Origin: Quercus robur | Lineage: Eukaryota; Streptophyta; Magnoliopsida; Fagales; Fagaceae | Length of the DNA stretch: 64,000 nt | Assembly: GCF_932294415.1 (NCBI RefSeq) | Contig: NC_065543.1 | Location: 47,145,777 to 47,209,776, forward strand | Reading direction: 5' to 3' | Part shown: positions 14,199 to 27,364 of the stretch, piece after piece | Layout: every line of letters begins with the position of its first letter | Numbering within the stretch: position 1 is the first letter of the stretch | Translations under genes and position numbers: made by a program | Notes under the pieces: generated by a model | The model's input: only the letters and a program-made list of their open reading frames with translations | Database searches by the model: none | Told to the model about the DNA's origin: nothing

Positions 14199-17100
14199 TC
14201 AAAAGGGCCACAAGTCACCCCAAAGAGATCTTTTGGCCTGATGGTGTAATGTAGGATTCTTACTTTGAGTGACAACCACACGCTCAAACGAACCCTCCGA
14301 GCCATCTTGATTGGTTGATCGACAAATATCCATTGTGACATGCCTGCCCCGTCGAACAGGTGAAAAAATAATCCTGCCCCAACCACCCCCAAGATCAGCA
14401 GAGGTTGTTTCTTCTTCCTCCTCATCTTCGTCATTCTGGTCAGCAGCATCAGTATCCATTACATCTGAATCATAGGTAGCTGGATCCACTTCTTCATATG
14501 GAATATTATCAGCTTCTTGCTGTAACTTGATTAAGTCCTCTATCCAGGTCAAAAGAGAAAATTTCAGAAAGACCAAAAATGAAGTTCAAAAATTCCCAGA
14601 TTGCACTAGAATGCAAGCTGATTAGCACGTGCATGCTAGGAATCACATTATAGCAAAAACATGCTTTGAGTGTATTCAGATGTACCATAGTCAATTTCAA
14701 GATCTTCTGGATTTCTTTTTGCATGTTGTTCCTTCAATGTCTCAAATTCCATGCCATCAAGGGGCCAGGGTTCACTGATTAAATTAAACAGTCATGTAAA
14801 ATATTTACATAAGGAGCTGCAAGGTGATGGAAATATAAAAAATAAAATTGAAGAATTAAAAATGATTTTAGAAATCATTTTTGGCATTTTTGGCAAATAT
14901 GCTCATCATAGAGATTGATAGAAACTAGAAAGAACGCATGATGAAAAGTCACTTAACTAATTAAGAATTAATATGTAAAAGAATCATTTTCATTCTGATG
15001 AACTTCAAAAATACCATCAAATAAACAGTTTGATATTCTTTTGTAATTTTTTTTTAACAAAAATATAAAGTAAGCTTTACTATTTTAGAATTGAGCCACT
15101 GATGACTAAGAAAATTAATGAATAAACAGCCCCATCTCTTTGAAAGCAACTCTTCAAATACTCACCTTGGTCTTTGTCCTCGTCTAAAAGCAACGAAAGA
15201 AAATTTCTCATCCTCAAAGCCACGTAAAGGTGGTTCCCCCTTGGCACGCTACAAAAATGCCACTGATTAGAGAGAAGGTAATTGCAATGGCATAAATTTC
15301 CTAAATGCTTTCAATTTACTTTTAATATATATATATATATATATATATTCTCAGAACTAGAAGAATCATAGGAATAAAAGTTTCAAACAACTTCCAAATA
15401 AGAAGAGAACAACACAATTTGTATAGTTCTTTGACAACATTTTTTTTTAAGGGCACTACATTAGAAAAGTAACCTGCAAGGTTAGGACTTGTATTGACAC
15501 CCATGATAAATCATTTAAACACAAGGATCTAACACCCGCTTCACAAGAAACTCTTGAAACATGCTTGGAACATCTGTCAAACAAATATGACATTGCATGC
15601 ATCATGTTTTCAAAAACCAGACTTGACTGGCTGATCAGACCAGGTTAACTGGTAACCAGTGTCTAGGCTGATACAGTCCAAAAAAAGGGCAATTTAAATT
15701 TTATTCAAAAATGGTGAAACCTGGAAAACCCCAGAAACAAAAAAATGCATAACATGCATTATATTATTATCATCATTATCATTAAACTAAAGAATAAATG
15801 AACTAACTTTTCATTTAACTTCAGAATGCTATGCCCAAAAAAGATTAGCCCATGCATTCAACACTCCACATACTTGAAGGAGGGTGCTATTTATAAAGGA
15901 AAAGGTACAAAAATTTCCTTTATTTTTCTAATGTGGGACTTGTAATACTTCTTGTTAAAACCTCACACTTATTTATGAAGGAAAAATTATAGCATCTTCA
16001 TTCTTTTAATATGAAACTTGAAATACTTTTCAAATAAAAAAATTCATTCCTTTTTTCAATGTGTGACTTCCATGTTCTTTAATTATTTATGCTGGTCTGA
16101 CTTGAAAACCTTGAACCCCTCCCTTTTCTGATTCTTTTCACAGTTCAAGTTTTAAATCCATGGCATGCATATCAACAAGTAGCAGATTGGCCTACTTATA
16201 GATGATATACCAAATGGTTAACTAAGCAAAGGAACAGTAGCCACATGGGGTAGACAGAGTAGGATATGGATTAAGGGAGGAACCTTGTATGCACGTTGTG
16301 ATGATGTCCTCTCCAAGCGTTGGACAAAATGACAGTATTTACTAGTTCTTGCCAGTGGACATTGTCCATCATGAGGGCACTACATCAAGAGAACTATATG
16401 TGAGAAAAAGAGAATTGGAAAGAAAAAAAAAAAAGAAAGGGGGGTGAGATGACCATAATACTCACAGGGGCAACTATGAATGCACCGCTTTTTTGAGCCT
16501 CCACCAAGTCCTTTGAAGTTGTATTGATTGCAGCTTTAGATTTACGGAGTTTCTAAGAAGTCATGAATATGGCACTATACATGAGAAGGGTTAATAAAGC
16601 ACAGTAGTTAATCAGAAACACAAGAGTCCTGCAACAAATATTGAATCAGTACTGTTACTAAAATATTGTCCCGAAGAATTAACAACTTACCCTTTTCTCC
16701 ATCCATAATATATGAGATCGCATTTGAGATATTACATTAAATCCATGAGGTGTTCCAGGTTCAACCAAAACCTACTCCACATTTGGATTTCCAAAAAAAA
16801 AATAAAAAATCAATGGAGAAAACTTGAAAGCTGAAAAGTGTATAACTATAAAATCAATTAAAGCAACCAATAATGTAACATTTCTCAACTCCATGCATGA
16901 ACGTGACAAAACATGAAACTTTCCATAACCAGGTATCATACCAGAACATCCTGTGTAAGATCCCAAAGCTGGCGTACTATAGTGATTCTGTCCTTCAGAG
17001 ATGGTATCTCCCCAAGCACATAGGACTTCACCCCATAGCCAACAGACAATAAACATCAATTAGCACCAGGAAGAGGCCACAATTCCAGATTTTCAAATAA

Positions 17101-20046
17101 ATATTTGTATGCTCTCTTCTAAATCAAAAATAGTAATGGAAGTCTCATTTGTATTGTATAAATGGGCTAAATAAAACCAACTAAAAATAATAATACACAT
17201 TTGATGAAAGATTCCTTAGGTGCAGCGGTTTAAAAAAATAATATATCAAATAGAAACATGATACTTCCTACATTCATGCCAAGGCTCAAATAACTTTTGG
17301 GAAAATGTTTTAGGAAGAGACCAAGAAGAATGCAACTTACAGCAATCACAAGGTCATGTCTTCTCTCTGACTTATTGATGCTCTTAGTAAGTGCCTGAAT
17401 GCTATCATAACTATGAATAAGTGGCAGATTCTTCATACCTAAAACAATTGTAACATATAAATATTAGAATTTTGTTTTGATCACACGACTTCTTTATCTC
17501 ATGAATTTGTACAGGAAAAGAAGGAGGGGGGAGGGGGAACCAGAGGATAGTCACATAGAAAAACCTATTGATACTGTAAACATACTTAACATTTCATAAA
17601 AAAATGTCAGTGAGGCAACATAATTTCAATGCACACAATGATAGCATGTCAAATTAAATCTAAATCTAAATCTAATTTCTCCTTAAAATAAAAATTAATA
17701 GGTTAATCATAAGCCTATCCCCCCATTTCTTAACAGGAATGCTTGAGCATTATTTGCAGCCATACCTTATTTAGATTTAGAAGGAAGCATTAGTGGAGAT
17801 ACTTTAGAATAATAATGAATCAATGGAAATAGAGGTTAGGCCAAGTCACAATGATACTTTTAAAAGAATGCAACAGAATTGGAATATTCTTAGAGAATGA
17901 AGATCTATGGGTTCTGGCACCACTTTAGATTCCATTTTTAAAGTTTTAATAATATTATGACGTATGATAGTTGCAAAATGATATTAGGATCTATGAAAGA
18001 GTTCACTATGCACAAGGTTTTACACAAATTAAGCTTGTTATAGCATGCATATAAGCATCATATCACGCACCTGGTGCAAATCATACCCAGTAAATTTCAT
18101 TGACCTTAGCTATTCTCTACATGAACACTAATTTTGCATGACTTCCAAATCCAAGACTCCAAACCCACACAACGGAACCAATACAATTTAGCACTCAGCC
18201 AAAATACACAACAAAGAGTTACTATATGGTCCCTTCAAACAATAGGAATTTTTCCTCTGATTTCCAACTGCTCTTTGAAATTTTAATAATACAACAATCT
18301 CACAGAAAGATCAACTACTTGAAAAGAGAAAACTGTCAGTTACCTTGTATAAGGCTCCGGCCAGCACGCTGCATTGACTGGGATGGCTCCACTAAATTGA
18401 CTTTCTCCAAGGACTGTGGCCACACTTCTTGCAGGGCCCTACAAAATTTTGTTCACATTGACGCAAATGCAGCTACTAAGAGATAACAATAAACCAACTA
18501 TATTGGGAGATATTAAAATGAGCTTTTCACCAGAAAGCCGAACCCGTGCCAGCACCAAAATCCAACACTCTAGCTGGAGAGAAACCTGGTAGCCTTCTAC
18601 GAACCTAAACACCCAAAATATACAAAAATTATAACAAAACAATAATTCGAATTTTCAAATCCCAAAAGCTTCATTTGCTTTCTAAGAACACATACTGGGG
18701 GAAAAAAATTCAACTCAAGGGAACTAAAACCCTTCACCCAGTTAAGCCTAATTCAACTCTCTGACTCAGTTAAGCTCAGCACTTCATCTAAGTCTCAAAT
18801 TTTGGCAACCAAACAGAAAAAAAGAAAATACCAGCAATTCCACACACAAGAAACACCCATTCAATTTCTGTCCTTTCACTTCTATTTCTATACTACCTCC
18901 TTGAGAACTCGGTAACATGCGGAGAACACAGCAGGCATCCGAGATGCAACATAAGCGGCAGTCTCATCCTCCATATACTTGAAGCCAATGTCACCATAGG
19001 AGCTCTTGATCTTCCACCGCTGCTTCGAATGCTCTACCGTTTTCAATGGATCCTCCACCAGCTCCCTTGACGTTGTCATCACCATCTGCGCGTTCACATC
19101 CTTGATTGTGTTCAGAGACTGTGATAGCCTCAGCACCTTCCTCTTCATGTGCGGCTCCTCAAGCTCTGTAACCCCAATCCCCCACCTCCAAAAATCAAAT
19201 GCTTATATATAGAAAGAAGCATACATGCATACATATCTGTAACCCCAAAAACACTCCAAAAATCAAATGCTTATACATAGAAAGAAGCGTACATACATAT
19301 ATGTAAACCCAAACCCACCTCCAAAAATGAAATGCTTATGCATAAAATGAATCATACATCCCTATCTATAACCCAAACCCGCCTCCAAAAACATATAATT
19401 ACACATACAAAGAAGCACACATATCTGTACCCCAAAACCCACTTCCATAAATCAAATTTTTGTACAACCAAAGAGTCCAACAATACATATCTGATAAACT
19501 ACCACTTGTCCCAAATGCTTGAGCTATTAATAAATGGTGACTTAATCATTTACTCATAATTCTAATACTCCTCCTTAATGAATGGAACCCAACACATGGA
19601 GATGAACATAAGCAAGCCTTTTTCCCAAGCCAAGCTCGAGCTGCTCATAAACAGCTTGGTTCATTTGAAGCACTAAATTTAAGCTATTAGAAAATGATAA
19701 ATTTAATCATTTAACTAAAATCACAACCCAAAACCCACCTCCAAAAATGAAATGCTTATGCAATCAAAGAATCAAACATACATATATCTAACTCCAAAAA
19801 CCAAACCCACCTCCAAAAAAATCAAACACTTGTGCATACATACATAAAAGTATGCATATTATGAAAATAATTCAGAGAAGCATTTGGGAAATGAGTATAT
19901 GGGTAGTAGCTACCTCGGAGATATTTTTTGATGGCTCGGCGGAGACGAACCGGAACGACGAGGCAGCGCTGGGATTGCTTAGCGGCGGCGCGGAGGTTTT
20001 CTGGGGTGAAGATTTTTTTAGAGGTTTCCGGTAAAAGGGTCGCCAT
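14199..20046 (-). CDS. Rsm22/METTL17-type mitochondrial ribosome-assembly protein
   Basis: Twelve exons on the minus strand: 19914-20046, 18897-19165, 18531-18604, 18344-18438, 17341-17438, 16942-17025, 16691-16771, 16466-16552, 16284-16379, 15166-15248, 14686-14774 and 14199-14539. Phases agree throughout and give 509 residues. The methyltransferase-like motif I is DFGAGTG at about 149-155. A cysteine set follows: C308, C314 and C323 (CPHDGQCPL..YCHFVQR) and C469 in GRHVTMDIC. Rsm22/METTL17 proteins use four such cysteines to hold a [4Fe-4S] cluster and act in assembly of the mitochondrial small ribosomal subunit. An acidic run (NDEDEEEEE, about 432-440) precedes the C-terminal WGRI motif. 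The start codon at 20046 is the first ATG in frame with good exon phase; the N-terminus is rich in R/K and could serve mitochondrial import. Intron 1 carries a minisatellite. Confidence 0.92.
15900..16085 (+). repeat. Degenerate repeat in an Rsm22-like intron
   Basis: Three imperfect units in intron 9 share 'ttttctaatgtgggacttgtaatact', present as shorter variants at about 15926, 16000 and 16054, with 'aaatttcctt/aaaattcatt' spacers. The 'atgtgggactt' core is common in dispersed plant repeats. No open frame is involved. Confidence 0.5.
19175..19850 (+). repeat. Minisatellite, unit about 64 bp, in Rsm22-like intron 1
   Basis: Units start with a variant of 'cccacctccaaaaatcaaat' at about 19181, 19250, 19314, 19378 and 19438, then again at 19734 and 19805 after a gap of unrelated sequence (about 19500-19725). 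Most units continue 'gcttat.cata..aaagaagc' and 'acatacatat.tgtaaccc'. At least seven units are visible, diverged from one another, so this is an old array lying between exon 1 and exon 2. Confidence 0.85.
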
Positions 20047-20321
20047 TTTTCTATGTTGGTGGAGCTGTGACTGTGAGGGGGAAGAGCTGGTTTCTTCTGT
20101 GTGTGAGAGAGTGAATCGAGTTTGGGTGTGTGGGTTTTTGGATGCAGAATAATAGGGTTTTAGGGGTTTTGGGCTTGATGATGGGTTTATCCTTTTAGGC
20201 CTAGGTCCATTCCAAGCCTGACATCCTCTCTTACTCTTCCTCGATACAATTTTCACAAAATATTTCACAACTAACAAGATAATAAGTCATATTTGCGAAA
20301 TGTTTCACAAGTGACGAGATG
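20047..20321. promoter_or_regulatory. Upstream region of the Rsm22-like gene
   Basis: The first 100 bases above the start codon (minus strand) are purine/pyrimidine skewed and contain CTCTCACACACAG-type leader sequence. A tract reading AAAACCCTA-like on the minus strand (20150-20165) resembles telo-box-type motifs (AAACCCTA) common in promoters of plant translation genes. The exact start of transcription cannot be seen. Confidence 0.4.
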
Positions 20322-20465
20322 GTTAGTTATATTTTCACAAATTTTTCATAACTTCCAATATAGCAAGTTGCTAATAATAGATAATAAAGTGAAGCCAATA
20401 AAAACCAATAATAAAAAAAATGCTAACTCAAGTGTTGTGAATTATTGTAAGAACTGTTGTGTCAA
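20322..20465. mobile_element. MITE-like element related to the one at 27.37 kb
   Basis: The block has 'ttttcacaaatttttcataa' on the left and the rough inverse 'gtgttgtgaatta.tgtaa' on the right. The interior 'gttgctaataatagataataaag' closely matches 'gttgttattgatagataataaaa' of the element at 27365-27493. No target-site duplication could be fixed. Confidence 0.4.
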
Positions 20466-20519
20466 CCATATTACTCACTATTTCTACCCTCAAAAGCTTT
20501 TTTTTTTTTTTTTCTAGGA

Positions 20520-20900
20520 GGTAAACGAAGGAGGGGCTTAGTAGGGCCTAAAATACGAATCCCAAAATGCTAGAGAAATCATTAGGTCTTTTGGGTGGAG
20601 TCCTCCACCTCATGCAAGAGGTTGTATTTGTTGCAACAAGAATATATAACATCTATTTTAAATGGGAACCACCCCATATGATAGGGATGTTATATATACT
20701 AGTTAGCGGCTACATAATAAAAATAAATCCCCTCTCATAGGGTTAGGGCTCATTCTCATATGAGAGGGAGGATATATAAATCGAATACATGATAGATTTA
20801 CTCAAAAAGAAGAAAGACTCCATCGAAAGGACATAATATCCACTCAATTATATTTTTATTTTGCTAATAAACAATAACCTCTCAATGTGCACACACTAGA
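20520..20900. other. Unclassified region, possible LTR-like fossil
   Basis: The region holds a TATA-like ggatatataaat (about 20770) followed about 90 bases later by AATAAACAATAA-type sequence (about 20865), and short inverted pieces around 'cccctctcata/tatgagaggg'. This spacing resembles a lone long terminal repeat of an old retroelement, but I cannot define its ends or family. It may equally be ordinary intergenic DNA. Confidence 0.2.
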
Positions 20901-21054
20901 GGTGCCAGAAACCATTGGTTATTTATTACCCATTTCCTCCCTTTTCTCTTGACCTCTCCCTGGAACAACACTTGTCCACTATTCTTTTGATATTCCATTG
21001 ATTTCCAAGAGGAATAGCTTTTGTTGCAAGAAAGCAGAAATGGAAATTAATTAT

Positions 21055-21300
21055 TTGTAGGATGCTATAGCATAGTAGTTAGCAGCAAAGCTCCAGGCAA
21101 TAATCCTAGCACTCATAGAAACTTTGAACAAAGCAGTTGAGATGGGATATAGAAATCTGCTGATTCTGACATAGAGAAAGCAATTGAAGATGCTGAACAG
21201 ATGAAGGAACCATGGTATTGCTCAATAATAGCAGAGGGAAAAAACATACACATGGCAAAAACGTGATTTGCTGTGCATTTAAGGGGAAAACTAAAGACCC
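21055..21300 (+). mobile_element. LINE-derived RNase H-like fragment
   Basis: Reading across two plus-strand frames shows LAAKLQAIILALIETL, NKAVEMGYRNLLIL and AIEDAEQMKEPWYCSIIAE. These resemble the RNase H domain found at the end of plant L1-type LINE polyproteins (AEAxAIxxAL..A..xGYxNLxxExDS..AI....PWYCS). The frames are not continuous, so the piece is a decayed remnant. It lies just beyond the 3' end of the EMB2759-like gene. Confidence 0.45.
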
Positions 21301-21779
21301 TAGACATTCGCTCTGTATTTATAACTTCAATCAAAACCAAAGGGCAAGTTCTTGTTCATCTCAACAGACAATGTAGAAACCAAAAGGCAAGAGGAAAATG
21401 ATCCCCATGTCCCCAACATCACAGCAAAATAGGGCAGGAATAAAACGAAACATTAATGACAGTACTAGAGTTTGAAAGCACTTTCCATCTCATTATGGAA
21501 CCTCAAGAGTACATTCGCAGGTAGTGAATACAAAAAAGGAAATACATTAATAGGGATCTCATCCAAGAATACAAGCACCACCCTAAAAAAAATTACAGGA
21601 ATCGAACAACTCTTTCTGCTCAGATACACGGCCAGCGAGAGACACCCAGAAGAACCCAGTCTAAAATGGGGTTGGCCAACTACAAAAATCTCAACCCTCT
21701 ATTGAAACATATTCAGAATCAACTCTAATTTGAGCCAGCTTCCCTCGCCCAAAAATTTACTCAATCATAATTCCAATAT

Positions 21780-24700
21780 CTAAATGAGATTAGCTCTCTT
21801 TAGGAACCTAATTGTCTGACAGTAATATGGCCATATTGATTCCACATAATCAAGGTATTTCTCCATCATCCACTCTTGCAATTCTTTCAACCTTTTTCTT
21901 GATAGCTCTTTGTAGTCTAGGTTCTTTATGTTCACTACAGGTTGCCAGAATCGAGCATGGACGTCTTCTTTAAGCTTCCCACGTGCAACATAGCTATAGG
22001 CCACCATGTAGTAAGTGGGTAGGTTTTTAATTATTTTGACAGTCTGCTTGAAGCTGAAGACATAGAGCGCGCACAACCAGCGGAACATCTTGATGTAGGC
22101 GGCTATAATAAGGGGCCCAAAAACCCACAAAGGAGTCAACTCCTTTGAAACTTCAGCTCCATAAATAGAATTAACCACCAGGTACAAAGGGATGCTGCAA
22201 ATTAAACAGAGAAATTAGAAGCAGCAGAAATGTGTATACTATAGCTTTATTGCGTTTTCACTTTTCCTGCATTTCAATTTATCAAAACTATGTGATACAA
22301 TATGAAGTGCATAACTGTATAATGCCAAAAGACTGCACTATATGACACTGCAGATGGTTGTGCTCAAGTTAACGATCAAGATTACCAATAGAACTGCAAG
22401 TTAGAAATCGTCCCTTATGATTATAATTAATTTCATTCACCTTTTTCACAATTCAAAAAATATTGCAGTTAAATTTTCAATTAGAATTGGTTAATACACC
22501 AGTGACATTCAGTAATAAGCTACACTATCCATTAATGCAATTTTCCATTAATATAGCACGTATCCTAGGCTCCATACATTGCAGACGATTCCAATAGAAC
22601 AAGAAGGAAGCACTAACTCAATCAAAGTTATAGGGGCAGCAATGATTTTCACTGAGCTAAAAAAGAAAAAATGTGTTGTACTTAGGAGACCTTGACTAAT
22701 GTTCCGTTCATTATTAACAGTGCCTAATTGTGCCTGATTTCTTTTTATTTTTCTTTATGTTATCCTTAGTATAACATATATGGTCTATTCTATCAACACT
22801 ACACACAACTTGCTTTTAGTATGACTACCAGAAAAGTAAAATTGGTAGAAAATCATAGGAAAACAGACAAATTGACAGTTAAACATGCACCCACATTCCA
22901 CACCCATGCACAAACCCATCTTAAGACATAATCCATAATGGATAAGGATATCTCAAGTCAAGCATGTCAACAGAAGAGATATTAACAGACAAAAACCAAT
23001 ATACTTACAATATTAGTAAGGGTATCTTTATTGTTGCATCCAGACCCAGAAAGTGGCACCAAACCGCCTTTAGAATCTCACCTCTTTCCTTTTTTTCCTT
23101 TTTCTCAGTCCCATGGTGAGTCTCTGATATCTCTGTTGGAGGTAGTTCTTCTCCCAAAATTCCATCCTCTACTTGACTTGGTGATTGTGTGCGCAACATT
23201 GTCAACCATTTCTTGAATAGTTTATGAATGGCAGGGGATGATGCAATGCTTTGATTCGCTTCAGAGGTATAAGAAAGTGGAATGTCATTCGCCTTTGGAG
23301 ATTCTGTTATGGTATCCTCACTCTCTTTTAGTTTAACTGAATTCTTTGGTACCTTTGATCCATTTACTCTGCCTGCTGATTCACCATTTTGGGCACTGCC
23401 TTTGAAAGCTGAAATTCTCAAAGACTTAAGTTTTGTTCCACGAATGCAAGAAGCCCCTACACTGTGGAAAAAAGTGTAAGAAGAATTACATCTAATAAAT
23501 GACAGTGACAAATTTTAACAGCTATAAAATGAAGAAAGATTTATATTTTTTTTTTGATAAGTAATAGTTTTATTGATAACAAAAAAGAGTCACCCAAGTA
23601 TACAGGAAGTATACAAGGACAAAACAATCAATTACAAAAGTTAGATAAATCTAGCAGATCAACAACTGAAAATAAAGAATGACTCCTCAAAGCTGACAAC
23701 CAGTCCAGTAAAGTTCTAAAAAATAATAACTTGAGATCAGGCATGGTTCTCACTGTATCTTCAAAACTCCGGCTATTTCTAAAATAATACACACATACAC
23801 ACACACACACACACATAAATATATTACTTCTAAAGTATGAGAAAGAAAATTGTTAGAATACCACGCACAAACATCGGTATACCAAATTTTAAAAAATTAT
23901 AGATAATTTTAATCTGAAAAACTACACCTGTATAACTCAAGAACATAGAAATGTACAAAGAATCATTGTAATATGCAGATACAGAAGTTCAGAACAAAAT
24001 TATACCTACCACCAGATCATGGAAGAAGCAATCACCCCCCACCCTCACCTCCTCTCTTAAATTTATTTCATATGTTTTAACATTTATATTCTTTTTGAAG
24101 CAATCATTTTATTCAAAAGAGGAACGGCTTATGTACACAAGATGTATACATAAAACTCTCCTAAAGAATTACAATCTAAAAGGAGAGCCTATAAAATCTA
24201 CAATAGAATGCTCATCACTTCTTTGGAGAGTACAAGATTACTCAAACAAAGATCTCAACAACAAAGATTTCAACCACAACTGGAATCTCCACACCATAAA
24301 ATGCGTGATTATTCCTCTCCCTCCATAACTACACTAGACAAAATGGGGCTATGTTCCAAGCAAATTGGCATGATTACTAAAATGATCCCTCCAACCAAAA
24401 AGCACACCCACCACTCTCCTGTACATCTCCTAGTGGACCCCAAACATTAAGAAAAATAATGGACCACGTCTCATGGGCAATAACACAGTGAATGGCTTTT
24501 GAAATAACACAAATGAGTTTTTTAAAGAACAATACCACTTTCGACCCAAATAAAATAGTTTGACCACAGACAAACAAAACCATATGCAAAAAAATTCATT
24601 AAAGCTTGTCCAATTTCCATCCTAGGTATATTTCATGATTTTAATGCCTACCAAATAAGTTGAATTTTTTTTGGTTTCTCACTTCAACATTTTTTATTAT

Positions 24701-26804
24701 TATTATGATTGATAAATCTGCGTGAAGTTTGAATCTGATACACAGGCCTACCAATTAGTTACACAAAAAGGAGAGGCAGAATGAAGATAAGAGAAGGATG
24801 TGCTTGTGTTGTGAACCATTATCCAATCGATTAACTGAAAATCCACAACTGTAAATCCAATAACTAATAAACATGAAAATATAAAACATTAACAACTTGA
24901 GGAGGCAGACTCCTTAAACCATCAAACATATAAGTCATATTTTCAATTCTCCTAGTTTTAAATGGTATATTGGCAGTAGGACACACTTGAGAAGGAAAAT
25001 TCCCACCTTAAACGAATATTGTACTTTAATAGGTAACACCTATCTGCTTTCCCAACCATCTGAAGTGTGGCTGCATAATGCTTCAACATCATCCCTTTGC
25101 TCCATGATATTGGCCTCAAGGGAAATGTTGAATAAGAATTCTGAAATGCATAAAACAGATTAATATTTTTAGATTTCAAAATATTTGTATGTCAAAATAT
25201 GAATCTAGGAATTAGTGAAAACAAGATGAGAACATTTTACAATAACTAGAAACTATCACACAGCAATAGTACATGGTGTGTTTATGCAAGATAACATGTC
25301 AAAAACTTTCATGGATTTAACTAACATCGCATGGACATAGATCAAAAGTTAGAAGTCAATAGAGTCACAAAATAATTGACATGGCTGACTGAAACTCATG
25401 CTCCTTGGCTCATATGGAAAATATTGCAAGCACATATATGAGCAGATTTCTTGCACATGATTGTTAACTTATCTATGTTCATGTTGTTTAATCCATGTAA
25501 AAAACATTGACACCATCCATTAGCTGACTCATTTCTCTAGAAGGTTATGCTTATTTAGATGCTTCCATGCATTGCAACAAGTACAAGAATTTAAAACTTA
25601 AAAAAGAACAAGGCAACATGTTAACGACATATGGATTAAGTGGCTCAGTATTTAATAAAACTAGTATGGGGGGCAAGAAACATAGTCAGGCTTGAAACAT
25701 TTATGAAGTGAATAAATAGATTATCTTCTTTCATGTTTTTGATAAGTATTGTCTTCTTTCATGTAAACTTGAATTCCAGAAGTATCGCACAAAATAAATT
25801 TATTGAGGAAGTTTTTTCTAAATGCTGAACATTAACATTGTCATTTAGCCCAACATCTACCATTCTTTTGAATAGAACAATTGCATTCTTGGACTTCTTA
25901 AACTAGTTCTTTCCCAAAACCAAAACTTACAATTAAGAGTAGAAGATTTCTATACATGTAGATATATGAAACCCATGTAAATAAATGCAGGTTACATGTT
26001 GAACGTCGCTAACTATCGTGTCTTTCAACCTCAAATAACTCTGCTTTCCAAACATCATACAAGCATATAGATAAAGTGATCAAGGCTTTCTTACATTACC
26101 TGCATTTGATGGGTTACCAACACCATTGTCTCACCCTCAACCACCCAATCATTTACTTAACAGGGCCTATTCAACCAAAAAAAGGACACAATAAACACGT
26201 AATTTATCCAAAGACAGAAGATAATAAGTCAAGTAAAATCCCCACAACATAATACAAAAAGTTCACAATTTTACAACAATATAATACAAGCAAGTTCTAC
26301 AGAAGCAAAATTCACAATCACCCATCTGAATAATACTCCAAACCAAAGAATATAGAAAAACACAAATTCCAAAATCTGTAAACAAAATCTAAACTTTCGG
26401 TCAAAAAAACCCATAACATGGCCAACTTTTACTAGTAAACAACAACAACACACACTCTCCAATACCCAACAAGGATTGACACAAAAAAATGGCGTGAGAA
26501 TTATGCATCGCCAATTATTAGCAGAAGAAAAGCTAAGTTTTTCATTTTCTTGTAGAAAAGAAGGGAAACAACAACAAAAAAATAAACCCAGAATGTAATA
26601 TTTTAAATTCAATTTCCTTTCCTTTTTTCCACAATTTTCTAGGCCACCAAACAGAATCAAATACATTCCCAGCCCACAAAAAAAATAAATAAATAAATAA
26701 AAAATAAGAAAGACCCAGAAAGCAAAAGCCTAAGATAAAGCGAAAGACAACAACTTTAGCTCCAAAAGGTGTAAATTTACACTGACCTGTGCAGTTGAAT
26801 TCAT
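21780..26804 (-). CDS. EMB2759: EMB2759-like two-helix membrane protein
   Basis: Four exons on the minus strand: 26787-26804, 25007-25140, 23009-23461 and 21780-22194, phases consistent, giving 339 residues. The first coding exon is only 18 nt (MNSTAQ), followed by an 1.6 kb intron. The N-terminal part is basic and serine-rich and could be a plastid transit region (inference). The middle is hydrophilic (about 60-190). Two membrane segments follow, about 193-212 (KIPLLIFIPLYLVVNSIYG) and 224-250 (WVFGPLIIAAYIKMF...ALYVF), then a basic tail with DYxELSRKRLKELQEW. The protein resembles Arabidopsis At5g63050 (EMB2759), needed for embryo development; I rely on memory and on the neighbouring GRXC1 and Sec14 genes, whose Arabidopsis counterparts flank At5g63050. 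The biochemical role is unknown. Confidence 0.75.
23540..23790 (-). mobile_element. L1-type LINE 3' end
   Basis: The minus strand encodes SFEDTVRTMPDLKLLFFRT followed by LLDWLSALRSH, the usual end of the last open frame in plant L1 LINEs. Next come 'gtatacttcctgtatacttg' and the A-rich tail 'attacttatcaaaaaaaaa' (plus strand T run at 23546-23554). It sits in the intron between exons 2 and 3 of the EMB2759-like gene, in the same orientation as that gene. A CA microsatellite (about 23795-23814) lies at its upstream end. Confidence 0.75.
24095..24620 (-). mobile_element. Second L1-type LINE fragment
   Basis: On the minus strand HCVIAHETWSIIF and related residues match the zinc-binding (CxxAxExW) segment near the end of plant LINE polyproteins. 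Toward lower coordinates comes a non-coding tail containing 'atgtatacatcttgtgtaca' and 'gaataaaatgattgcttc'. Several frame shifts are apparent. Like the preceding element it lies in an intron of the EMB2759-like gene. Confidence 0.6.
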
Positions 26805-27364
26805 GAGCTCCTCAAAACCCAAATCTTTTTTCTATTTTCTATATGGGGGTGCTAAAAAAAACAGAACTTGATACAATTATGATAAGAATAAGAGCACCCT
26901 TTTTTATCTTTATCCTCTAATTGAATTTCTATTAATATAACAAAGAGAGAGAGTTTGCGTGATTGAATTTAGGGTTTTTATAGGGACCCTTTTTTTCACA
27001 GTGGATATGATATTATTATATGATGATAAAGAAGCACCCAAAAAAAAAAAAAAAAAAAAACGAAAGCTAGAGCGTAAGGTAAGGTAAAGAAAGGCGGTTG
27101 AAAAATAAAAAATAATTATAATTAAAATTAAAATGGAAAATTTGGAATTGGTGGTCTTTGTGGCATGACCCGTTTTGGTGATTCGGGTTGTGGGTCTAGT
27201 GAGTTTCTTTTTTTTTAAATTATTATAAAGAAAAGGTCAAGGATTTGGCCTTGAAACACCCACGTCATGACAAAAAGGTTAAGAAGTAAGAAGTTTATCA
27301 TTTTTGGACATTACGCCTCCCTCGAGTTAAGCAAGACATTTGGACTCGAAAAAAATGCACTGCT

